Assembly (NCBI RefSeq): GCF_032118995.1
Contig: NC_092649.1
Location: 30,704,927-30,768,926, forward strand
DNA: 64,000 bases
Origin: Asterias amurensis
Taxonomy: Eukaryota; Echinodermata; Asteroidea; Forcipulatida; Asteriidae
Direction: 5' to 3'
How positions within the stretch are numbered: position 1 is the stretch's first letter; each line of letters starts with the position of its first letter. A program made the position numbers and the translations under genes. Below the pieces are notes generated by a model. It saw only the letters and a list, made by a program, of their open reading frames with translations. It did not search any database and was not told where the DNA came from. This document shows, in pieces, positions 11,701 to 23,141 of the stretch.

Positions 11701-14700
11701 AATAACATACATTCTATTTCTTTGGTCAATATGTTGTAGCATTGTGTCCGCCATATCTCAATAAGGCTTATGCAGTATGGGGTAACATTAGTTTCCCTGA
11801 TGCTGTTTTACCTTGGTTAGAAACGTTGGTTCTACTCAGGTTGAGGCGAGTCATCTGTGAGCAGCTATTCAATGCCTTGGAACAAAGAAACTTATTCCTT
11901 ATCCTGTACAGTCAAAGATAAATGGAGTACATTGGACGACTTCATTTAGGTAAGCCTCCTACTCTTTCACCAACTATTTGAATATAACTCGTAAAATGGC
12001 ACAACCAAGATTAATTGTAATGATAAAGAAAAGTGAATTGAATTTCAAGAACTTTGAAAAAAGGGACAACAATTTCACCTTTGCAATAACAATAGAGCTT
12101 CTCAGATAACGTTACTTTTAAGTCTGATTTGACACTTTAAGTGAAAGCGAATGCAAAGCGAATTGCACAACTCAAATAATCAAATACACGCTGTTTTCCA
12201 ATTGTAACACAAAGAAACTTTGTTTGCTTTAGCAATTTATGTGAAGGATGAACCGGGCTTTACACATGCACATCATTAACAAATGTGACTACAACTATGC
12301 TACAAAACCCATACAATATATCCTTTTGTGCGTGTTGTACCCTACGATGGCAGACCTGTCACATTGCTTTACAAATGGCAGAGAGATTGATCTACTGTAT
12401 AGATCCATGTTTATGAGGACACTTAGAGTGGACAAAGCAAAACAATTGAAGTGAATTGGCTCTAATGGTGTGTTGTGCCTGAGCAGTTTAATGCATCAGA
12501 CTCAAGTTGTTATGGCAAAGTCATCAGGGTGTGGGTGCTAATCCCAGTCATGATACTTAGGTCCTAAGTCATCAGGGTGTGGGTGCTAATCCCAGTCATG
12601 ATACTTAGGTCCTAAGTCATCAGGGTGTGGGTGCTAATCCCAGTCATGATACTTAGGTCCTAAGTCATCAGGGTGTGGGTTCTAATCCCGGTCATGATAC
12701 TTAGGTCCTAAGTCATCAGGGTGTGGGTGCTAATCCCAGTCATGATACTTTGGTCCTAAGTCATCAGGGTGTGGGTTCTAATCCCAGTCATGATACTTAG
12801 GTCCTAAGTCATCAGGGTGTGGGTGCTAATCCCAGTCATGATACTTAGGTCCTAAGTCATCAGGGTGTGGGTGCTAATCCCAGTCATGATACTTAGGTCC
12901 TAAGTCATCAGGGTGTGGGTTCTAATCCCAGTCATGATACTTAGGTCCTAAGTCATCAGGGTGTGGGTGCTAATCCCAGTCATGATACTTAGGTCCTAAG
13001 TCATCAGGGTGTGGGTTCTAATCCCAGTCATGATACTTAGGTCCTAAGTCATCAGGGTGTGGGTGCTAATCCCAGTCATGATACTTAGGTCCTAAGTCAT
13101 CAGGGTGTGGGTGCTAATCCCAGTCATGATACTTAGGTCCTAAGTCATCAGGGTGTGGGTGCTAATCCCAGTCATGATACTTAGGTCCTAAGTCATCAGG
13201 GTGTGGGTGCTAATCCCAGTCATGATACTTAGGTCCTAAGTCATCAGGGTGTGGGTTCTAATCCCAGTCATGATACTTAGGTCCTAAGTCATCAGGGTGT
13301 GGGTGCTAATCCCAGTCATGATACTTAGGTCCTAAGTCATCAGAGTGTGGGTTCTAATCCCAGTCATGATACTTAGGTCCTTGAGTAAAACTTAATTGCT
13401 TCTCTGCATCCAGGGGTGAATGGGTACCTATGAGGGCAGATATGGTTCTTGTGCTTGGTGTGTTACAAACTGGCAGTGCAAGTTACATACTCCCCAGTAA
13501 GCTGAGATGGCCCTACAGTGGTAAGAATGTGGAAACACCATGAGGCACCACTGAGTGACAGATAAAACTTACTGAGTTGCAGCCATACTGAGGACCTGTA
13601 ACCTGTTGAAGCATCCAATAACACTAGCTCCTTCATCTGTAATAGCTGTACGATCCAAGTGCAGCTCCTTTAATTCCACTAAGCCTATATTAAGCAAACC
13701 AGGCAGATAATCCATTATCTTTCAATATATATTTGGTTTGCGGTAACACCATGTGTATATCTACTTGCCAGGTAGAGGTTGTTCTTTAGAGAAGTGTCTT
13801 GCTATATATTCTACTACCGTGGAGTAGATTAACACCATGTGTATATCTCCTTCTGGGTTAGAATGGTGACGTCTTGCATAAATATTAAGAGAGGTGTATA
13901 GGATTGTTATGAACATCCGCATCTCCATCTACACACAATGAGACAGGTTTAAAGAATATTTTGCTTGGCTGAAGGTCCATACTGTTCTATTTTTACCATA
14001 TATAAATAAGGGAATGAATGTGTGGTGAAGAGGTTTTCAACTAGTGGTTTAATCCCAACGAGGCCTGTTCTTGATAGTTTACCGAGAGGAAGTCAAGGTA
14101 AATTATCAAGAACCAGGCCTTGGCGGGTTTAAACCACTAGTTTAAAACTGATTCAACACACTTTGATTCCCATTCATAAATACCTTTTCGGTCAAAATCA
14201 TAATCACTTGTTGGTCAAAAAATAAAATAAATGCAAAAATTTTAAGTGTTAAATGATTTCTTTCAACACAACACCCCTCCAGCTACGAAATGGTAGAGCC
14301 CTCCGCTGCCCTCGCGTAAACAACTTATAAAAAGTGAATGCTGTGGGCGTCGCGCGTATCGCGTGATGTGGCACAACTGTCTCAGCCATTGCTCTCAACC
14401 AATAGGAATGAAGAAACTGTCTTATAAGTACAGGTGCAAGGTTGCGTGTCACGTCTATGAATTACCACTTTTTACCGATCATTAACAAAAGGTTTATGCA
14501 TACCCACGTGACGCGCTCTCCACCAATAGGAGTAGAGAAACTGTCTGGGGTATTTATGATTAACTGATGATTCCCAAAGCCCAACGTATTTCTTAACAAC
14601 AATTAACAAGAATTTTGGTGAGCAGACCAACTGCTGTGCTTAATTCCCCCTGACCCCCAATCTATAACCATCTAAGACTAGTTTGATTTTAACAAAATAT

Positions 14701-17700
14701 AAAATAGGACCATATATGTGATTTGAGGCATTGTAACAATGTTGACAATTGTTTTTTTTAACAATCTGTGCTCGTTCTCATCAAGAGACTGAAGACTTGG
14801 CTAAAGTTTTTATTTCTTGTCTCCTGTTGAAGTGAATGCTTATTTTCCAAAGTTCCTACCTTTGATATATGTCATGGCAAGGTCCGTTATCTTGGTGTTG
14901 TTGAGAGACAGCTTTGTCAAACTGCAATTAATCAATATAATCCAACTCTTGTTCAAATGAGACCAACTCTAGCATTCACAGTGATGTATTACAACCATTA
15001 AAAGGGCCAAAATATGAGGGGTGAGTGGGTCAAAGAAAATACTGAATTATTATAATTTACTTTAACTTTTGTTTAAAATATACAAGTTCAAGTATAATTT
15101 CTCAGACACAATTTCTATTGGCCAACTAGTCAGATTGTGGACTTAATTCCTGGTAACAATACATGTTAATTCAACCAGCTTGAGGTTGGAGTTGAGAAAG
15201 ATTGAGGAATAGTTCAATTCTACCGGTTGAACAGGGATAATAATGAAAGTGTCTTGATCTACAATCCCAGCCAAACTGCTTGGGCCACCCATTCGCTACC
15301 TTACAGTAAACATTCCTTATCGACTTCCCCCTGACAATAAACATTCTCTCTCCGTCTCCCACTCAATGTTGATTGAGACGCAGAATACCGCACAATGAGG
15401 ACCAACATGGAAAGGGGGCATGGAGGCCCAGCGAGATATGGCAGGGATTGTAGCTACTAGGGTTATTATTAATGACAACATTCCCACACAGGTAAATAGA
15501 TAGTTGATATTGTGCATCAGGTTGCCTCCATACCTTGTCATATCAGCAATGTGATGAATACCATCATCTGTTATGTGAATGTAGTCAGTCAGATCCAATG
15601 CTACTAATGGCATACCTTCATAAAATGCACAAAAATAATAGAGTTAGTGGAACTGCACTGGTATACACATAACACATTTAAGAGCACACTGGAAACTCAT
15701 CCACTTAAAACTATTAATTTTGGTTTTTACCCATACACCGCTGTGTATTGGCATTGTATACTCAGTTCTTTCCAGAGTCCTTTGAAAAAATATCACAGGC
15801 ATATTACTCGGGTAGGATTCAAACCCACGACCCTTGCAATTCTAGAGCAGTGTCTTACCAACTAGACTACCCAGGTTGCCCGGTAGCTAGAGGCAGTTCG
15901 AATCCTATGTTTTGGAAGCGAGTAAATCCCAGTTGGCAAGACACTGCTCTAGAATTGCAAGGGTCGTGGGTTCGAATCCCACCCAAGTAACCAAGTAATA
16001 TGCCTGTGATATTTTTTCACAGGACTCGGGAAAGTACTGAGTATACTGTGCTAACACACAACAGTGTATGGGTAAAAACCATAATTTATTTATCCCCGAT
16101 GCAAATTTAACATCTCTTATACTTACAACTAAATATTTTCACTTGAATGGTTTAAACTTCAACTGTTAATAAGCAAGATGTAGTTTTAGCCTGTGAATTA
16201 GCCATTAATGATTAGTAATGTTTAATAATAGTTTGTATTTTAGATCAAACTGCATTTTTAATACTTCGTTAATTCACTTTATCCAGCTACATGTACTCAT
16301 TGATTGTTTTGAAGACTTTTTACTCATACAGTTAAAATTCCTAATCTGTTCTAATAGTTTGTCTGTACAACTGTACCTGCTTAGTTTTTGACTCGTGCCT
16401 TTTCTTCAGCACCCTGGAGCATGTCAATATGATTAAGGCCTTCCATATACACATTGGGTATTTTTTTAATATTGTTATTATTATATTGAAGAGGGAGGCT
16501 CATGAAGAATTAGAACCCCCATGAGCATTTCAATCAATACTAAAAGGATAACTTTTGGGGCACACAATAGAAACCAGCTTTTCTGTGTATGTGTTTGATG
16601 TTGTTTTGTACATGAGAAACACCCATCCCAAAGCCCCAGCCCCACACCTGCTAAAGCTAGTTCTCAGCCCCATACAAAGATATTTGCTGGGTGCACACTC
16701 ACTATATGGACACTGTATGTTTGGCCTGAAGTATCTTTATGCTATTAGATTTGGTCGTCATTTTTCCTTATTTATAAGTAAGCATCTAATCTTTCAAGCT
16801 TTTCTAAATAAAAAGCTTTTGTAAATAGAACTCAAAGCTCATTCCACAATTGATTTTGACTGACACGTCATTGTGCGAATGGAGTTGTTTATAATTTTTT
16901 GCTAACTTAAAGCGCGCAGCACTAAGTCAAACTCTGTGTGTCTGTGGAGTTGTTTTTCAATTTTTGTTTTAATCTCAAGATACCATGTTTTCAATGGTCA
17001 CTGCTACAACTTACCTGCAATTGAGCAAAGTCCATTGTTTGTAGTGGTATGTCTGTCTGGCATCTGTAACTGCTTAAGATCCAAACCTGAGTATAAGAGA
17101 AGATAGGATCCTGAGTTAGTGATTAGGTCCTCAAGGAATTCAATATCTATAAGCATAAACATACACACAATGTTTTACTAAGCTGTTCATAAAAAGACAA
17201 TTGCTGTGTAGCACCTTGTCCCCAGTCATGATCAACCCCTTTGCCCCCCTTAACCCAAGAGTCCCCCTACACTCATCAACATGACACACCTTGGAGATGA
17301 TGCAGCACCTTGTCCCCGTCATGATCAACCCCTTTGCCCCCTTAACCAAAGAGTCCCCCTACACCCATCAACATGACACACCTTGGAGATGGTGCAGCAC
17401 CTTGTCTCCAGTCATGATCAACCCCTTTGCCCCCTTAACCAAAGAGTCCCCCTACACTCATCAACATGACACACCTTGGAGATGATGCAGCACCTTGTCC
17501 CCAGTCATGATCAACCCCTTTGCCCCCTTAACCAAAGAGTCCCCCTACACTCATCAACATGACACACCTTGGAGATGATGCAGCACCTTGTCCCCAGTCA
17601 TGATCAACCCCTTTGCCCCCCTTAACCAAAGAGTCCCCCTACACCCATCAACATGACACACCTTGGAGATGATGCAGCACCTTGTCCCCAGTCGTGATCA

Positions 17701-20700
17701 ACCCCTTTGCCCCCCTTAACCAAAGAGTCCCCCTACACCCATCAACATGACACACCTTGGAGATGATGCAGCACCTTGTCCCCAGTCATGATCAACCCCT
17801 TTGCCCCCCTTAACCAAAGAGTCCCCCTACACTTATCAACATGACACACCTTGGAGATGGTGCAGCACCTTGTCTCCAGTCATGATCAACCCCTTTGCCC
17901 CCCTTAACCAAAGAGTCCCCCTACACTTATCAACATGACACACCTTGGAGATGGTGCAGCACCTTGTCCCCAGTCATGATCAACCCCTTTGCCCCCCTTA
18001 ACCAAAGAGTCCCCCTACACTTATCAACATGACACACCTTGGAGATGGTGCAGCACCTTGTCTCCAGTCAGGCCTTCTAGCAGCATAACATTGACAGCTT
18101 GTAAGTCAGGAAGATTAGCAAGTTGATCCAAGGCTTCAGCAGTGAGAGTATTTCGTGCAATGTTAATGGAGCCTAGAGTTGTCAGATTTCCAATTCCTTG
18201 TAGACTGGACACCTACATGTAAGAACATCCAAAAATAAACAAGAATTTAGCACAATGTGTTACAAGGTAAAAGTGTTTTGATTGTTTTGCCTTTAATTTT
18301 TTTTTAATAGTTTCTCTTCATTGTTATTTTAGGTTTTCGCGGTAATTTTATTACAAATTCCGATATTATATTTTTAGTAAAATTGAAAGCGACTCAAACC
18401 AGTCGCAAAATGTTCACAATGTAGTAGCAATTGTTCTTTTGGGATTAAAAAAGATTTAACAATTCAATTTAACAATCTATTATTTATAGTTATTATTGGA
18501 CACATAACTCCAACAAAACTCAAAAACAAATTAACCAAGCTTAGTAGGGTAAAATGATCAATTGAGCCAACTTTAAAAACAGTGCCTTCATAAATGAGCA
18601 TCATTACAAAGTGTCCACAAAAACTAATATTACTTACTTTTGTTTTTTCCAAGCTAAGACTCTTCAAATTTGGAAACACTGCAACAACAAAAAAAGTGTT
18701 GTAAATTTTTGCATGATTTTCTAACAAACTCCAAAACCAGAACCACAACTCAACATCCGAGCTGTTGGACTCTGAATATGGTGTTATGATATGTCATTTC
18801 GACCAACAATCAGAGGAAATGTTCAGTGAAATACGATTCTAACATTTTCAATGGTTTCAGATTTGTATCCCTTGAACAAATTGTTGCCTCCACAAAATGT
18901 GGACCATAAGTTCTGCTAAGTAATTTTGTCAATAGTAATAATAATACTTGGTTCTCATTTAGTACTTTTTATCATACCCCTTGGTGCGAAACAAAGCACT
19001 CAGTGGTTTATCTGCAAGGTATGTTGAGCTATGATTTTGAAGTATAATACATTCTTCTTATATCACCATGTAATGGTTTTACAAGGTGCTGTGGCGCAAT
19101 ATGCTGCCAATCAAACTAGGAACACCGGGGCAAACCCCTACTTTTACGATAAGCGCACTGGATTTCTTTCTGGCGTTTCACAACACACGAGACCAACAGT
19201 TTTACAGAACCATCGGAAGGATGAAGCATGTGGTTAAGTATCTTGATGGATGAAGCATGTGTTTAAGTGTCTTGATTAAGGACACAAGTGTCACGACTGG
19301 GACTGGAACCCATACTCTGTTGATCAGAAACACCAGAGCTCGAGTTTGGTGCTCTTTACCACTTGGCCACTACACGCCACAGGCACAAGTATTAAGCAGC
19401 GAATTTAGTAGTGAAATAAGTTACTTGTGTGAACATACCCTTATTGGGCTTAACAAGACAATTGAGCCACTCACCTGCTAGTAATGGAATGACAATATCG
19501 GATACATTGGTTCTGCTTAGACTCAGATGAGTTAAATGAACCATAGATGAGGAAGCCAAAACTCTGACTCCTTTATCACTCACTGAGGTATCGGCTTTAC
19601 AAGACAATTGAGCCACTCACCTGCTAGTAATGGAATGACAATATCGGATACATTGGTTCTGCTTAGACTCAGATGAGTTAAATGAACCATAGATGAGGAA
19701 GCCAAAACTCTGACTCCTTTATCACTCACTGAGGTATCGGCTTTACAAGACAATTGAGCCACTCACCTGCTAGTAATGGAATGACAATATCGGATACATT
19801 GGTTCTGCTTAGACTCAGATGAGTTAAATGAACCATAGATGAGGAAGCCAAAACTCTGACTCCTTTATCACTCACTGAGGTATCGGCTTTACAAGACAAT
19901 TGAGCCACTCACCTGCTAGTAATGGAATGACAATATCGGATACATTGGTTCTGCTTAGACTCAGATGAGTTAAATGAACCATAGATGAGGAAGCCAAAAC
20001 TCTGACTCCTTTATCACTCACTGAGGTATCGGCTTTACAAGACAATTGAGCCACTCACCTGCTAGTAATGGAATGACAGTATCGGATACATTGGTTCTGC
20101 TTAGACTCAGATGAGTTAAATGAACCATAGATGAGGAAGCCAAATCACTGACTCCTTTATCACTCACTGAGGTATCCTCCATAATCAAGGTCACCAGATT
20201 GGATAGATCTGAAAACAACCAACAATCAATCATTATACAAATAATACTATGCAGCTCTTACATGTCTGCAGGTATAACAGAAACTTGAGTGTGTCAGAGA
20301 TACTTCACATCACAGTCTTCCAAAGTCTGACAAATTGTGACCTCTGACGTCACACGAAAACCATAACATGATTCGCGCGCATACCGCCGGGCAAAACCTT
20401 TGTGTTTTGGCAGCCAGCAAGAAAGTGTACGCAATCTTACTACGACTACGCAACTTAGTGCCCGGCGAAACATGACGTATATAGTGTTTTGTCAACAGAG
20501 GGCGGTTGGAATGTAAACATAGGTCACATCGTCTATAGGATGTGAATGTATGGCTTGGGTATACCGACAAACACACAGCAAAGTAATACAGGGGAAATCT
20601 TATTCAAGATGTATGTGGTTGCTTATAATGTGATTTAGCACTTCCGGATACCTGATCAAATTAAGCAAGCCTTTTAAAATCAAAGCTCCAAATTGATAAA

Positions 20701-23141
20701 GTAGTCCAGTCTTGAGTTTCTTGAAGTCAAGTATTAAAGTTGATTGATAAAGTTGGGCAGGAAGGTTGTTTCAAAGCCTAGGACCAGTAAAGCGGTAAGC
20801 ACTGTGACCAACCGAGTACAAGACGGTATTTGAAACTTCACCATGCTAACCTTCAAACCATGCTAACCTTCAACCATGCTAACCTTTAAACTATGCTAAC
20901 CTTCAAACTATGCTAACCTTCAAACCATGCTAACCTTCAAACCATGCTAACCTTCAAACTATGCCAACCTTCAAACTATGCTAACCTTCAAACTATGCTA
21001 ACCTTCAAACCATTCTTACCCTCAAACCATGCTAACCTTCAAACCATGCTAACCTTCAAACTATGCTAACCTTCAAACCATTCTTACCTTTGATTGATTG
21101 TAGACTCCCATCAGTGAGTTGTTTGTTGTTACTGATGTTCAGATGCTGAAGTTTCTTCATACCTTGAAGAAAACAAATGATGTTATTCTTGAGTTGGGTA
21201 GTGAGAAGTACAGTGGACGTGGGGGGGGGGGGGGGCAGGGGGTTGGATGGTGAGGGGTTTATAGATTACAACGATACTAATGTAGAGAAGCTGAATTTTT
21301 AAGGATGTGGGTCCAACGTGTTAGAGCTGAAGGCAAACAAGGATGCCTTTGTGAAAGAGTTACATGCCACATCAGAATATAGAGATTATGGAACACAGCC
21401 ACAAAAAAGCTTGGGCGATATCACGATATTATCGAATATCGCGATACTAATTTGGAAATGATTTTGATATCGGTTCGATTTGGTTTTAATCAAAATATCA
21501 ATATATGGCGATATATGGCGATATATCGTGATATCGATTTAGTATCGCAATATCGCGATGTATTTCCTAGATGAGACATCTTGCACCCCATAGGCTTTGA
21601 GTAAAACCATAAGCATAGGTCATTATAACACCTCTCTTATGCTACGATTGTCTCTTCTACAACTTTCACTGGGAGTTTGAAGACTGATGATGTCAAATTT
21701 AAATAATTGCGATTCTATCGAATATCGCGATATATTATCGGCGATATATCGTGAATAAAGTAATTTGATATCGCCCAAGCTTAGCCATAAACTAAAGGTA
21801 TTTGGTTTTCTTTGGTCTGTAAGGAGATGGCATGTACTATAACCACAGGGTAGACTTACTACTGATAGAGACAAATGCTTGGTCTGTGAGGAGAGGGCAT
21901 GTACTATAACCACAGGGTACCCTTACTACTGATAGAGACAAATGCTTTGTCTGTGAGGAGGGGGCATGTACTATAACCACAGGGCAGACTTACTACTGAT
22001 AGAGACAAATGCTTGGTCTGTGAGGAGAGGGCATGTACTATAACCACAGGGCAGACTTACTACTGATAGAGACAAATGCTTGGTCTGTGAGGAGAGGGCA
22101 TGTACTATAACCACAGGGTAGACTTACTACTGATAGAGACAAATGCTTTGTCTGTGAGGAGGGGGCATGTACTATAACCACAGGGCAGACTTACTACTGA
22201 TAGAGACAAATGCTTGGTCTGTGAGGAGAGGGCATGTACTATAACCACAGGGCAGACTTACTACTGATAGAGACAAATGCTTGGTCTGTGAGGAGAGGGC
22301 ATGTACTATAACCACAGGGTAGACTTACTACTGATAGAGACAAATGCTTGGTCTGTGAGGAGAGGGCATGTACTATAACCACAGGGTAGACTTACTACTG
22401 ATAGAGACAAATGCTTGGTCTGTGAGGAGATGGCATGTACTATAACCACAGGGTAGACTTACTACTGATAGAGACAAATGCTTGGTCTGTGAGGAGAGGG
22501 CATGTACTACAACCACAGGGTAGACTTACTACTGATAGAGACAAATGCTTGGTCTGTGAGGAGAGGGCATGTACTATAACCACAGGGTAGACTTACTACT
22601 GATAGAGACAAATGCTTGGTCTGTGAGGAGAGGGCAGGTACTATAACCACAGGGCAGACTTACTACTGATAGAGACAAATGCTTGGTCTGTGAGGAGAGG
22701 GCATGTACTATAACCACAGGGTAGACTTACTACTGATAGAGACAAATGCTTGGTCTGTGAGGAGAGGGCAGGTACTATAACCACAGGGCAGACTTACTAC
22801 TGATAGAGACAAATGCTTGGTCTGTGAGGAGAGGGCATGTACTATAACCACAGGGTAGACTTACTACTGATAGAGACAAATGCTTGGTCTGTGAGGAGGG
22901 GGCAGGTACTATAACCACAGGGCAGACTTACTACTGATAGAGACAAATGCTTGGTCTGTGAGGAGGGGGCAGGTACTATAACCACAGGGCAGACTTACTA
23001 CTGATAGAGACAAATGCTTGGTCTGTGAGGAGGGGGCATGCACATAGGCTGAGTCTGTTGATGTGGATGTGCAGTCTGACAGCTTGCATAAGCTCATTGG
23101 TAGTGTACTTGTAGCAGTCCAGCGTCAAGTGCTGAAGATGA
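8741..23141 (-). CDS. Exons 11-21 of the UBX-LRR gene: leucine-rich repeat domain and stop
   Basis: These exons carry about a dozen LRRs of the L..L.L..T.ITD.G type. Examples: LQHLNISNNKQLTDGSL (exon 12), LTHLSLSRTNVSDTV (13), LKSLSLEKTKVSS (14/15), LVALDLTDYIHITDDGI (17), LTKLSLNNTKITDLA (18), LKELHLDRTAITDEGA (19), MTRLNLSRTNVSNQG (20). The ITD/VSD signature is that of cysteine-containing-type LRRs seen in FBXL and AMN1 proteins, which bind protein substrates. Most exons are close to one repeat long. The protein ends GDEDDN. Six introns here and just upstream (8, 11, 12, 13, 15, 20) begin with tandem arrays. Confidence 0.87.

Noticed and set aside
9061-11729. Minus-strand frames with repeated VYLHCIIQTF / VPSLHYTNFLY
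   Set aside because: By-products of the 82-bp minisatellite inside intron 20.
12518-13381. CRISPR-like appearance of evenly spaced repeats (also at 9, 17, 22 and 52 kb)
   Set aside because: Units are contiguous tandem copies with no unique spacers, no cas genes, and the locus is inside an animal gene.
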